From the NCBI RefSeq assembly GCF_043641665.1, contig NC_092195.1, positions 20,060,774-20,124,773 on the forward strand: DNA of 64,000 bases, written 5' to 3'. The DNA is from Enoplosus armatus (lineage: Eukaryota; Chordata; Actinopteri; Centrarchiformes; Enoplosidae). Below, piece by piece: positions 32,300 to 45,077 of the stretch. A model generated the notes under the pieces. It was not told where the DNA came from. It was given only the letters and a program-made list of their open reading frames with translations, and ran no database searches. The first letter of the stretch is position 1, and each line of letters starts with the position of its first letter. A program made the translations under genes and the position numbers.

Positions 32300-33480
32300 A
32301 CAATAAAATAAATAGTTCTGATGTTTATTTTGTAAAGACTTTCTGAAAGATGCAAACAGTCTGTGGGACCTCTGTACCAGACCCTGACCACGTTTTGGGG
32401 TTTTTTTTGTGGGGGAAACACAGATAAAATGGAAAGGGGGAAAGTGGTTGGTCAGTATTGTCCACATGTATGATTTATTGTGTTTAATTGTGCTCTAATC
32501 TCTGCTGTGGTGCGTTCATGTGCAGATGTATCGACCAATATTAGTTTATCCAAGATACATCAATGTTGGCATACATGTCATGCCCAAAATGTTTACTGTT
32601 TATTTTTTAAAAAGCTGATATTTTTTTGACTTGAAATATTGGCATTAACTATGTAGGAGTGAAATCTAGGAGTTGACTTTGTTTTCTTTGATGTTAAAGA
32701 GATAATTCAGTCTCAGTACTAGGTTCAAATACTATTTTCATCATAAACATGTATATAATAAAATGTTTTGCAAATGTAAATCTGACTCCATCTGACTAAT
32801 AAATCACAGCTGCATCTTCTAATCAACAAACACAACCAAACATGAAAACATGTCAAGTTTCCAACTTGTATTTGGAATACTCTATTAATCCCTATTAAAA
32901 ACATTTGTGAAGTTGTGGATTTATTGACATTTCATTCGCGGGAATTTTCACCCACAAATGTCACAAATTCCCACAAATGAATGTTGGCACTTATTGAAAA
33001 GTCAGGCTTTTCAGTGTACTATTTTCTTCTAATTTTCTTGCACATTTTATCAATTAATTGTTCAGTTTTGCGTTTGTATTTTTAACTTTTTATTTAAATG
33101 TGCAGGATTTAATGAGATGCAACTTGCACAGTTCAGTTGTACCTGTCTGTGCGTTAGTGAGGAGCTTCGTGTCCTCCACGTTCTGTTTTCTGCAAGAAAA
33201 CTGTTATAATTTATATGTGATTGTTGTGATGCCGAAAAATTGTCAGAGGTGTTGAAAGTGTCAGAAGAAAACATCAGTAATCTTTAACGTCAGTCTAAAA
33301 GTATTGATATCGGTGTGAGCGGGACTGAATCAGTCAGTGTTAACATCAGCCCCCCAGTGATGTATTGAGTCAGTGTTGGACTGCGTCTCGGCTCCGTGAA
33401 GGACGGTGTTTGTCAGGAACTGTGACGGGTGGTTTTTCAACCGATGGGCTCTCGCAGAGAAAGTGTGTGTTTGACTGATG
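32300..33480. other. phc1 intron 1: nothing further recognised
   Basis: AT-rich intron between the CpG island and the first coding exon. Confidence 0.5.
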
Positions 33481-33507
33481 GACGTCTCCTCTGTCTCCTC
33501 AGCAGCC

Positions 33508-36500
33508 ATGGAGACGGATGGAGAGCAGAACCAGCAGGGGGCCTCCACCAATGGGAGCGCTGCATCTGGGACGGGCTCCCGCCCCTCTCCAATGAATTCC
33601 ATGTCTCTGTATGAAAGACAGGCGGTGCAGGTATGTGTGTGTGTGTGTGTGTGTGTGTGTTGTCACGCTCTGCACACAGTTTACAGGCGTTCATTCTGTC
33701 CAGATTGGTGCTTTTCTTCTCTTGACAACAGTGTCAAGAAGGGGTGTAAAATATAAAACACATATTCTTTTCAAAACCGTTTGTGCCAAATTATGATCCT
33801 TTGAGTTTTGGTTGAATCGTGCTAATATTTCCTGTTATTTATTAGGAATTCATTCGTTTTCTCTAAAAGTTTCTCACCCTTGAGTTCACAGGTTAAAACA
33901 ATAATTATAAAAATATTATTCAAACCAAGAAGTATTACAGTTTTGAGTTAGCAAAATAATAAAATCAATGTTTTGGGTTTTTTTCATTTTGATATCTTTT
34001 GTTTTCTTTGCTAATGCTGACTCAGCCAATCTGCTGTGATACCATCATGATGATGAATGATGAAGATTTACTCAGCAGCAGAGTATCCTTCGGGGGGGCA
34101 CAAGTAGGCTGCCTGCCTGGGGACCAGATGTGATTCAGGTCTAGATTTAAAATACGAGACTTGGTGAACCTTTTGGCTGCTCACATAGATTTTTATAGTT
34201 TGAATCACTCTTTAAATCTAACAGGTGTCAACCAAAAACTATAAATCTACACCCAATATGTTATTGAGAAAATGGGGGGTGACGACATGAAATTAATTCA
34301 TTCATTATAACATGGCCTAATATTTCTCGGAGCAAAGATCTGGCTAACGTGGTTTTAGGTAATAAACCTTCATGAGGAATATAACAACTGAATGCTGACG
34401 TTTTCTCATGAACTTTCGTGTGGAAAAAAAACCAGTATTTGTTTGTGTATAGGCGAGATGAGGGGGGTGCACGTGTTGGTCTTTACATTTTGTGATTCAT
34501 GTGTAAGCTGACGGGCAGAAAGTGATGGAGAGTGTCTGAAACAGGGAGGTGAAGAAGGAGATTGAGTCGTGCCGGGTTGATGGAGGCTCTGTGTAATTTT
34601 CTCTGGCTTCTGTCCGCCTGCACGGCCATCTGTCTTTGTCACCCTGCACACTCTAATCCAGCCCGCCGCGCTCGCTTTCATCTCTCAACTTATTACAGTA
34701 CGAGCCTCTGCTCATACATCAAGCAGCTGGCAGGAGGCTTTACACTCCGCTACAGCCTCCCTCCCTCTCTGCTTTCTCTGCCCTCGTTTCTCTTACTCCA
34801 CTTCCTCCTTCTCTCTTTTTTCACAACACTGTACTTACTTTTTCTCCACATCCTCTTCTGGCTGCCATCTTCTCCATCTCCCTCGGCTTGTCTCTGTCAG
34901 TACGTCCTCCTTTCTTCCACTTCTCTCTTCTCTCTTTCTGCGTTTGCTGTACTGCCCCTTGATTTTTCATTTGTCTCCTCTCCTCCAGGCCCTGCAGGCG
35001 TTACAGAGGCAGCCTAATGCAGCTCAGTACTTCCAGCAGCTGATGCTGCAACAGCAGATCAACAACGCCCAGCTGCAGAACCTCGCTGCCGTGCAACAGG
35101 TAAAGGTGTGTGTATGTATGTCTTTCATAATTTTACAGAGACAGACAAAACATTAGAGGAAGTCCGAATGGAAGACAAAAAAGAAAGATGCTTGATCTCA
35201 TAAATCAGGAATCACAGAACAAAATGAAAGGAAACAGCACGCACAACAACACAATAATAAGTAATAAATAATGCTGTGTGTTCACGCTCAAAAGGGTGTG
35301 TTTGTGACCAAAACAAAGATCCACATTTGGCTGTGATTACAGCAGTACACTGTCTCAGACACCGTCACCCGTTGGTAAATAATGTCATGTGACTCATAAG
35401 ATGCTTCAGTAGTTTGCAGTTGTACTACTGTATGTTGGACTTGGCTCGCAGTGACTCATTCAACAGTCTGACAGCCTTTGGAGTAAACCTAAAGCTCTCC
35501 TCTCCTCTTCTCTCTTCCTCTTCCTCTTCCTCCCAGGCTACTCTGGCTGCCAGTCGTCAGTCAAGTCCTTCCAGCGGCAGCTCTTCTCAGACCACCAGCA
35601 CCACAGCTGTATGTACTGTTTTAGTGGTTACACTAGAATGGCTGCTCTCTGCTGGACCGCTATCCCTGTCACATTTTCTTCTAACCTTTTTAAGTAATGC
35701 ATAATAAAAGCAGACATAAATTCTACGCATTGAAGTTACTCATTATCATTTGACAGGCCAGTGTAACATCTGGATCAGGTTCTACAACCAGCAGCCGTCC
35801 TATGGGCGCCTCAGCAACGTCCACGATCAGCCAATCGGTGCTGCTGAGTGGGACGGCAGGGGGGCAGGGACAAATGTACCTGAGGGTGAGTTTCACCAGT
35901 TCACCAGTGAGTTAGTATTAGTTTTAAATCATCATTAGATCATTTTCATGCCAAAACGTTAAGTAGCATTATATAGCAGCCTGAGGTATATCAATTATTT
36001 CAGGGTCATACAGTTTGTACTTGACACCAGTGGTGATGGCTGTCCCGTTGTCCTGCAGGTCAACCGTTCCCTGAGGGCCCCCATCTCTTCACAGCTCATT
36101 TTTATGCCTGGCAGCACAGCAACCGCTGCCGTGGCAACCGTTACCCAGCAGCCGCAGGCTCAGCAACAGCAACAGGAAGTGACACCAACTTCCTCTTCCA
36201 GCAGCCAATCGGATAATGACCAGGTTTGTGGAGTTAATGTGTTGATGATTTGAGGAGAGTAATAACTTCTTGTTTCTGTTAACTTCAGATCACCACACTG
36301 ATTCCTTCCCCTCTCCAGGTGCAGAATCTTGCCATGCGAGGTGTGTCCAGTCCCAAAGGCATCGGTGTGAAGACTGAAGCCCCAGAGAGGAGTGAATCAG
36401 GTAGAAGGAGGAAAGACATCCTGCAAGCTGCATGTCTTTCATTGTCTGTCCAGCTTCTGTGTCTGTAACTTCCTGGTTGTAACATTGCAAATTGGCGTAA

Positions 36501-39500
36501 TGGTGATCTGAAAACTGTGGATGATGATGGATCCTGGCTGAAGAGTTAAAAAGTGTAAAATCTTCTGTCTTTTTTCAGCTGCCTACTCCCTGGTCCAGCC
36601 CTCCCACCAATCAAACTCCCAGTCCCCCTCTAAGCCAAGCCTGCCTCAGCCCCAGCCGCCCCACATCAAAATCCCCACGTATCCTCAGCCCACCAACCTC
36701 AAAGCCCACCCTTCCTCCTCTTCTGGCGCCTCCTCCTCGCCCTCCACCTCGTCCATCCCTCTCTCCCAGCTCCTGCTTCACGGAACTCGGACTCTCACCA
36801 CAGGAACCACTGCTCCCACAGCAGCACACACTCTGGTCCTGACGTCCAGTGCAGCATCTCAGCCCCATGGGTATCCTGTTGGCACGGCGACCATCAAACC
36901 AGCAGTCAACGCTCAGACCCTGGTGGTGCAGCCTCTGCAGAAGACCTCGCTCAGCGCGGAGAAATCCGGCCACGGCAATGGACCCATCCCCATCCAACCC
37001 AAAACTCTGCAGGGGCTTCGCCTGCCCCTTCAGCTGCCTTCTAGGAACCCCCCTCCCATCCTGCCTGCCCCCCCGACCACCAGCAGCTCCGCCCAGCCCC
37101 CCCAGCCGCCACACATCCCGGTCCAGATCGTGGGGGCGAGGCAGAGCACGCTGGGAAACACCCAGGCTCTGGCTCTGGCCCGGGGCAGCTGCAGCCAGGA
37201 CGGAGCCGCCGTCCTCAGCAGCTCGTCCAGCCTCCTCACCATGGTGGCGTCCATCGCCTCCAGGGAGGGCGGGGTCGTGGGCCGAGGGGTGGGGCTAAAG
37301 ACGCTTCAGTCACCACAAGAGGCTCCCCCGTTGGCTCAGGTCTCTCAGGTGCATCCGCAGGCCAATCAAAGCTCTGGACAGAGTCAGAATGGACCCCTGG
37401 CTTTAAGCCCTGCCTCCTCCCAGTCCCCCAATGTTTCCTCTCCTCCCGCCTCGATGTCTCGCTCCTCCCTCTCCCTCCCCCTGGTGACAGAAGAACAGAG
37501 AGGAGCATCAGCTGGTGTGACCACCAATGGAGACTCATCGGGAAGTCAGACCCCACAGGTCAGCAGATTACTGTTAACTAGTCAATTAACACTAAACAAG
37601 TGTCGGTGGGTTTTAAAGGACTATTGAGAGCACAGGTTTCGTTTTCACTTCTCTACTAGTACAATTTCCATTCATTCCTAATACTTTTGCCGCTTTACAG
37701 TTTTGTCTACTCTGCACTTGCATACGTATTATTTCTTATCCAAATAGAGGTTTCTAAATAGAGGACGTCGAATACCACACAGATTTTGGGCAACATGTAT
37801 AAATAAAAATGACTCAACTTGACCACTTTGTTTGTACATAGTAGACAGTTGCAACAGTTCAACCAAAAACAATTACACTGCTCTAAAATGGCTTCTGGAA
37901 ACAAAATGTCATTGAGTGGTGGTCTGAGGTCCTACGTGAGTCCGATAGAGGTTCCTTACTTGAAATTGTTTAAGAACTTCTACCTTAACTAGCTGCTCTG
38001 TTGTCTTTTCATCTGTTCGTCTGTTCAAACTGACTTTTTTTTAGGGAAAGCCATTGACTGGCTCACTAAAAAGAAAATCAGAGTCCAATTCAGCTAATGA
38101 TGAAGATGGCCCCTCCCCTCCACGGCTCCAGCCAGTCAGAGATCACGCCTCAGCACTCCCAGCCAATCCCATCGAAGCAGGTAACAACATAGAAACATGT
38201 AAATCTCCAAACAGGAATAATTAGGTAACACATTTCTATGAATTGTTCTCACTCACAACAGGTAACATAAGCAACACAATATTTACCTTCTTTACCTCCC
38301 CACCTCCCCACCTCCCCACCTCCCCACTAGGCTCTGGTGCTCCTCCAGCCTCCTCCTCTCCCTCCCCAGTCCTGTCAGTGTCCCGTGGGGTCTGCGGCCA
38401 GGGGGAGAGAGCGCCTCCCCCCCAAGCTGTGGTTAAACCGAACGTCCTTACACACCTCATAGAGGGTTTCGTCATTCAGGAAGGGGCGGAGCCTTTCCCT
38501 GTAAGTACATGGGATTTGTAGTTTCTGATCCCCTTTCAAGCTCAAGACACCGATCTGCTGGTCACCAACCTCTTCTTTTACTGGTTTTTATGTTTGATTG
38601 ACAGGTATGTGGTTCAGTAAAGGACTCGGCTGGTGAGGATTTAACTAATGACAGTCTGGACACTAACCAATCAGAGACTGTTACAACAGCAACAGGTAAC
38701 AGCCAAACTGCGCTGACAGTACTGCTGCCTTCCAGACATGTCTGAGGGTAGAAAATTACCATTTTGCTTCAGAAACTTTCGAGATTTCTCATTGCTAAGT
38801 TGCATAAGGACTTTTTAGTTTGACAAAAGTACTTATTAAGTACTATGTAAATATTTACAATCATCAAAATACACTGAAATTGTATTTTTAGATTATGACT
38901 GAAATATTTCCCAACAGCTTTGCAGTTAAAGGGTTAGGACACTAATTAATTTGCACTGAGAGGTAGCTGTCCATGCTAATTTGCTAGTTAACCTTGTCAT
39001 ATATAATTAACATAACATGGACATGGAGGGCAGGATTTTACTTTGTGCAACAGCATCACCCTTGTTTGTCCGGGCTGGGCTGCACAGAGGTTTTAATTGC
39101 AACCTTTCTCACCTCTGACTTTGACTGGAAGGCACCGTAACAGCACAGTGAAATATCATTACACTCTTCTTTTCCTATTGTATGATGGTGTAGAATAAGG
39201 AGCAAGACCTCAAAGCTATTTGAGTGCATTTGCAGTTCTGTGTGTTTCTCTGGATTTTCTGATGTAACATTTATAGCAGAGCGTACAAATGTACAAATCA
39301 TAGAAATGATATATTCACCATCTGCCCCGTTGTTTTCTCCAACCTTTCCCCTCAGTGCTGAAGTGTGAGTACTGTAAAAACTTTGCTCCTGCCAGCCAGT
39401 TCAGAGGCACCAAAAGGTTCTGCTCCATGACTTGTGCCAAGAGGTACTTTAACATGCATGGAATATAATATATACAGTGGAAGCCATCTTGGAAAAGACA

Positions 39501-41364
39501 AACTGTACTGCTGAGAGCCGCAGTAGCCTTATCTCGCTCACATTTTAAAAAGAGAAAACAAATTAGTTATAAGTTATACAAAACTTTTCACAAACTGATG
39601 ATTGAGAAAACAGCAGTGTGTGACTTCTCAGGTGGCTACAGCTGTATATTTCACAGCATGTATGTTTTCTGTTCTTATTTTATTCTTGTGTTTGAATACT
39701 GTGACAGTCCCACTTCATCCACTTTTCTCTACAAAAATGGCATGTAAACTTCTGTCTGTTTTCAGGTCAAATTTCAGTGCAGTTAGTTTTGTACATTTTT
39801 TTCCTTTTTGATTTGCTCCGTATTAAAATGTACATTGTATAAATTGTGTTTCACTGTATAAACAATGCACGGTCTGCATTGTTTGAAACAGCATATGATT
39901 TTACATGTTCTGCTCCTGCTTTGCATTTGTCCCTTTGCCCACTACATGTGTATAGATTATATACCGTGTATGGTGCAAAGAGACAAAAAACTGTATGTGT
40001 TGCTCGTCTTGGCTTCAGTACCGTATATGTCACTCTTTGTCTACGATACAGTATGTATTGGTTCCCCAGGTACAACGTCAGCTTCAGGCAGCACTTCTGC
40101 GTGCGGCAGAGTCAAGGTCAAGATCGTGCTCCAGATCAGGATCAAGGCCACGGTCACCTCTCCAACTCAGACGAGGAGGGAGGGATTACCAGGCGGAGGG
40201 TCCCCCGGAGGACTAGCTCAGAAATAGCCAGTGCCAAGATAGCAGGGAGACCCATACCTGTCAAGGTGAGAAGGAACCACATGTTTCCTTTAAGTTGTGA
40301 TGCACATGACTATTAAATTATGTGGTAATAAAACTGTGCCAGGCTCCTTTACGCATAGCTTTCAGTCATTCATGTCCAGCCTGTCTGCCTCCTAGTGGCT
40401 GCAAGAAGGCACTGCAGGTTTTACAAACAAAGCACATAACTAGGATCACTCTCTCACCTTCTCTCTGTGATGCTGCCAAACTGTGTTGAGGGCTTTATTT
40501 CAATGATGACACTTTCATCATGTAGTCACGCAGAGTCAAACTGGGAAACAATCCAGTACAACTACAGGCGTCCACCGTCACCCACTGAGCCGTTCTCTCA
40601 CGGGTTCCTCTCTTCCCCTCAGTGCCGTTCAGAGTCCAGCCATTCAGATGAGGAGTCCAGCGGAGAGGAGGATGAAGATGACCCCATGTCCCTCTCGCCC
40701 GCCTCCTCAGCCTCCTGCCACCAGCCGCCTCCTCTGCTCCCGACGGGGAGTTCTGCACCCAGCTGCCTGTCTGCTAGCCCCGCCCAGTGGAGCGTGGAGG
40801 AAGTGTCGCAGTTTATTTCCTCACTACAAGGTTGGAAGATGTTTACAGTAAAATACTGACACTGATTGCATCTGTTTTGAGCGTATTGCACGTAATTTGA
40901 AACAAAAAGCTTAAATGAATCCGGCTGTTTCATTCGTCTCTGCTATGAATGCTTATTTTATGTTGCACTGCCTTCATATTCAAGTTGAACTATTGATGTT
41001 TATTGAAAGTCTTTTTATAAACAAGTGTTCTTGGTATGGCTTGCATTCAAGATTGGCTGTTTAATTGACTAATAAATTAAAATTCACTAGTTTCGCCTTC
41101 TCAAATATAGGGACATCGTTGACTTCAGTGCTCTTTCCTTCCCTCTCTTCATTTTGTCATCCGTTCCCATTTTGTCTTTCTCTATTTATATTCCTCTTCC
41201 TCCTCTTCGCAGGCTGTGAGGAGCTCGCCTCCCAGTTCCTGTCGCAGGAGATTGATGGACAGGCCCTGCTGCTGCTGAAGGAGGAGCATCTCATGTCCAC
41301 CATGAACATCAAGCTAGGTCCTGCCCTCAAGATCTGCGCCCACATTAACAATCTGAGAGACTGA
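33508..41364 (+). CDS. phc1: Polyhomeotic-like protein 1 (PRC1 subunit)
   Basis: Fourteen coding exons: 33508-33630, 34989-35099, 35537-35608, 35757-35885, 36059-36223, 36319-36400, 36579-37558, 38045-38180, 38331-38500, 38605-38695, 39356-39443, 40070-40265, 40623-40830, 41213-41364. All phases agree; the product is 900 aa. PHC1 is a nuclear subunit of canonical Polycomb repressive complex 1, and its SAM domain polymerises to compact chromatin. The N-terminus has the PHC signature MSLYERQAVQALQALQRQPN; the middle is rich in Ser, Thr, Gln and Pro. Conserved words follow: QTLVVQPLQ, HIPVQIVGARQ and the HD1 box at about 633-656 (THLIEGFVIQEGAEPFP). The FCS zinc finger is at 687-716 (KCEYC, RFCSMTCAKR) and the SAM domain at 837-898. 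The SAM ends in MNIKLGPALKICAHIN, with Cys as in PHC1 rather than the Tyr of PHC2. The long poly-Gln of mammalian PHC1 is absent. Confidence 0.96.
33631..33660 (+). repeat. (TG)n microsatellite at a splice donor
   Basis: The run starts inside the donor of phc1 coding exon 1 (CAG|gtatgtgtgtgtg). Confidence 0.95.
33670..34980. other. phc1 intron 2: no exon seen
   Basis: The pyrimidine-rich stretch at about 34740-34988 leads into the acceptor of the next exon. The ORF at 34562-35017 reads this tract and is an artefact. Confidence 0.5.
36579..37558 (+). CDS. phc1: phc1 large central exon (326 codons)
   Basis: The acceptor is [13 protein letters not shown] the donor CCACAG|gtcagc. It codes a disordered Pro/Ser/Gln-rich region with two conserved islands: QTLVVQPLQ followed by GPIPIQPK, and PHIPVQIVGARQ. 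Internal GC content is far above the flanking introns. Confidence 0.9.
38293..38330 (+). repeat. Short minisatellite as polypyrimidine tract
   Basis: Four copies of CCTCCCCAC run directly into the tag acceptor (cccactag) of the phc1 exon that begins at 38331. Confidence 0.85.
38331..38500 (+). CDS. phc1: phc1 exon with the HD1 box
   Basis: Encodes a Ser/Pro lead and then VVKPNVLTHLIEGF-VIQEGAEPFP, the HD1 motif shared by all polyhomeotic proteins. In paralogs this segment helps bind partner proteins. Confidence 0.92.
39356..39443 (+). CDS. phc1: phc1 exon with the FCS zinc finger
   Basis: Encodes LKCEYCKNFAPASQFRG and RFCSMTCAKR. The four zinc-binding cysteines are present (KCEYC and FCSMTC). 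The FCS finger of this family binds RNA and nucleic acid. Confidence 0.93.
40623..41364 (+). CDS. phc1: phc1 last two exons: acidic linker and SAM domain
   Basis: Exon 40623-40830 holds an acidic Ser-rich stretch (SSGEEDEDD) and the start of the SAM at QWSVEEV. Exon 41213-41364 holds the rest (EIDGQALLLLKEEHLM, MNIKLGPALKIC) and the TGA at 41362. The EH/ML-surface residues for head-to-tail polymerisation lie in the strongly conserved second half. Confidence 0.93.
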
Positions 41365-43990
41365 TGTCAGTGTTTCCATAAATCCACCATGTTCAAAGTC
41401 AAGCCCCGGGCATTTACCCCAAACTCCTGGTCCGCGCCCAGTTCAGATATATACGGAGCTGGTTCCAGAGCAGTCAGAGGCCTGCAGGTGAATGTATAAG
41501 TTACAGTTCATTTTCAAAACAAAGCCAAGGCTCATTAGCCGTAACTATGGCTGCAGCACTTGAATCTGTTTGTTTGTCCACTCTTGAGCACATTTTCAAG
41601 TGTCGTTGCACAGGTGTCATGTCACATTATTGTTCCATTCACGTCTGTGAGTTGTGAAAATACTTTAGATTACCAACTGTATTTTGGTGAAGATACATGT
41701 TCCCTAAAATGCTATTTCTGCACAAAATAAGTACTTGGAGTCTAAAATAGGCTTATCAGTGATTTCATTTAGTTTTTTAGATGCCTGTCTTGTAAAATGC
41801 AGAAATTAAGGTTTTGAATGTATTTCCAATGCAGAAATCACTTGTGTTGTGTGATCAGGGTTGTTACTTGCACAGAATTCCCACATTTTACAAGTTATGT
41901 ACAAACAGGGCTGCCCGTCTCACAGGCTTTGACCTAATGAGGTTTCAATTTTTTTCAATCTCATATTTCTGGTAAAGTTCAACAAAAATGTCAAAAGGGA
42001 AGAAAATACTGAGGAAGTTCACAGATTAACACACTGCTATTCATTTGTTGTATCATATTGTACATGAAAAGTATTTTTGAACGGTTTGCCCACTTCTTTG
42101 GCTTTGGGATTCTTTTCTCTTGTCTTTGAGAACAATGTCAGGTCATATCTCGTCAACACTCGTAGATTCTGAAACGTGTTTTTTGATTACAACTCTATTT
42201 CAGCCACAATCAGCACAGAATTAGGACAGAACTGCAGTAAAGAAACACAACAATTTAATTAAAATCTACCCAAAACGTATGTGTCAGTCAATTTTATTTT
42301 GACTGAAACATAGGTTCTTTTTAAGTGTTTTATAAGGAAATCACTCTGATGATTTATAACTTTAATGTTATGTATGTTAAAACTTGTACTCGTAAATTAT
42401 AATCATTTTGTAAGAATAGGCATCATCATTTTTAAATGGTGGCACTTTTGTTTTGGAAGTGGCCTATTCTACAATTTACAGGGTATAGGTAGTTAAAGTA
42501 CAGGGTACTGGCTGCAGAAATGCTGGACCAGAGTCCAAATGAAACTTGAATCCCTCAAGGTTCAGAGAATATTTCATACTTCAAGTGAGGCAAAAAATAC
42601 TGATGTTGGATATAGTTTTCTCACATCTCTACACTATTTTTACATACAGAGCACATCAACAGACACTACTGCAAAATGTTTTTCCAAAACTGTTTTCACA
42701 TTCAACATTTTTCACTCAGTATCTCTAGGAGATCCAGCCTTTTTAAGTTTTTTAATGGAGGACTTTTTGTTGACTCTACTCTTAAAAGGGACTATAATCT
42801 GTGACTATTTTCGGTTTTTTAGTCAGGCAATTTCAAGATTGTCACTTTTTTCAAAGGGTACAACCAGCTGCTCCTGATCTATACAGAAGTATGTGTATGA
42901 GTGAAGGGTAACGTCGTGGGCTTGATTTTGTGAAGTACCATAAAGTTCAAAAGAAATGCTGAAACAGATGAAGAATGAAAGGAAGCGGCAAATGTGAAGA
43001 TAAGCTGTTAATTTGAAGTATCTTTAAGCTGCATTCATGAACAAAACCGGAAAGTCCGAGAAGAAAAATAGGCTGGCAGCCACATCTGGACCTACGTTTA
43101 GGATGGATGAATAAAAATCATACCTGAATGAATGAGTGTGTGAATGAGAAAACCTTAAACTATACTGTAATAAGTGTAAAATTTGCCTTTATATTTAAAT
43201 GCACATTTGTTTGCTGGACTGCCTTGTTTAAAGCTTTTTACTGTAGGAGTTTTCTCATGTTATCTCTCTGTGAACCTTGTGGCCTTTCTCACTAGTCTCT
43301 ACAATAGGTTTAGATGAGGATTGTCTGTTTTTTAACTGCTTTTCATATCATTCCTTGTTTTTTATATTAGTGCTTACTTTTTTACAATTGTTATTTCAAG
43401 CAATGACATCTGTTGCCTTTCCCAAAAAGTGTGACTGAATAGTAGCTACCTTGATCAAGGAAACTTGCTGTCTTCCTCATAGCTTTGTCACATAGTGTGT
43501 AACTACCAACAGTATTTACCTTTCTAGCTAGCTATCTTTGGCTTTATTGTTAGTGACTGTGGCTGTTACAGTATTTTCTTTCAACAAGGATAATAATCTT
43601 TGATAGCTGTGTGTTTATATGTTGTAGTTGCCCCAGGATTTTGGAGTTTTTAAATCTGCAGGTCCCTCGGCATATTGTGAAGACCAAAATTCAGCACTTG
43701 TACTACATTATAAGTGATGAGAGCCACAATTTCTTAGTCGAATCATTACAGTTCTGCAGTGATTACCGGTGTAACATTTGTAATTGCCTCCCAAAAGTAG
43801 CACTTTTCTCCCAAAATAATTGTGGATTCTGCAAAAGGCCCCCCCCTTTTTTTTTTATATAAAGAAGCTACTTCAGAATCAAAATGTATTTGCTTGCAAT
43901 AATCAGAAAAACTGCAAAATCTTGGAGGGACTGAGTTTGATGTGGAGAGGCTAACAATACTATCATGCAAATAAATAATCAAGGAACTGT
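41365..43990 (+). other. phc1: phc1 3' UTR
   Basis: AT-rich sequence with no exon signature, ending at AATAAA at 43970-43975. Several TTTTT-rich patches occur. Short ORFs such as 42539-42877 have no family resemblance. Confidence 0.6.
43970..43975 (+). terminator. phc1: Candidate polyA signal of phc1
   Basis: AATAAA in gcaaataaataatc, about 2.6 kb after the stop; a T-rich downstream stretch follows (gtgtttttatttttg). Confidence 0.55.
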
Positions 43991-43999
43991 TTTAAAACT

Positions 44000-45070
44000 G
44001 TGATGCCTGTGTTTTTATTTTTGACATGGAACTGAACTGACCTACAAAGGTCACCTATGATTAACTTTATATAACTTTATCTTATATTTGTATGTCAGGC
44101 TTTGCATGGATTGCTTTCAATATGCACCATTCTCTGTTTAACAACAGACCATTAGAGGTTTATAGGGCAAGGTTTCTTTTAGCAAACAGGGTCATTTAGT
44201 AAGTATTGCAATGTTTAAAGTTCTCTATCTGCTATGCCCCATTGTCTTTAGTCACTGTTACTGCAGGCTGTCAAGCTTTAAATTTAGGGCCAGCTGTTAC
44301 TCTATATTCTGAGACTTCTCAGACCTCAATCAGAACCTCAGTCCTTGATTAGGTTTCATTGTTGTATTAAGTGTCACAGAGATGATCTGTTAGGGTCAGA
44401 GCAAAGGTTTGGTTCATTTTAAGACAAGGGGAAACACTGTTCAGGTTACAGAATATGGTTGATGACAACAGTCACTGGCAGATGTTATTGGTTTATCTGG
44501 TTTGGTAGCTAATTAACATTCATTCCAGGAGTTTAATAATGACAAATAACCCAAGAGTGTTGAATATGCATTGAATACATGGCACCATGCTAACTCTAAC
44601 TCTGTGTTGTAATGATGCAAAACAAGTCAGCATCCTCATTTGATATTGAGACATGGAAAGGAGAGAGCCCTAGTTTTATATTATGGTCTCTTCATACTGC
44701 TGTGCAGTGCGTCCCCTCGCCTCTGCTGTTTGCCTTTGAGAAACTTTGTACATATAGACGTTTTTGTTACAATTGAAAAGTGCATTGTTTTCTTTCATTA
44801 TATTAGTCTTTTAGATGACCATAGCTATAGTTTACAGGAAAAGAAATATTTACAATCCATATATTATTATTTGAACATATAATGCCTTTTGAGGTGTAGA
44901 GTATAAAACAAAAAATGTGTTTTATAAACAACAATTAATTATAATGTGCATTTTTCTGATAAAGTTCTTCATAAATTCTTCATTCTTGCAGCAGTCTTCA
45001 GTCTTTAGTGTAGAAGACAATCTACTGGCCAAAGCAACAGCGCCGCTGAAGTTCTGACTGATGACACTCT
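44000..45070. other. Convergent spacer between phc1 and styk1
   Basis: Contains the styk1 3' UTR on the minus strand. The nearest polyA-like word for styk1 is ATTAAA near 44532 (TTTAAT on plus). No other feature recognised. Confidence 0.5.
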
Positions 45071-45077
45071 CAGCCAA

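Noticed and set aside
36611..37556. Gly/Arg- and Arg/Trp-rich minus-strand ORFs
   Set aside because: Antisense shadows of the large phc1 exon, whose plus frame matches PHC1.
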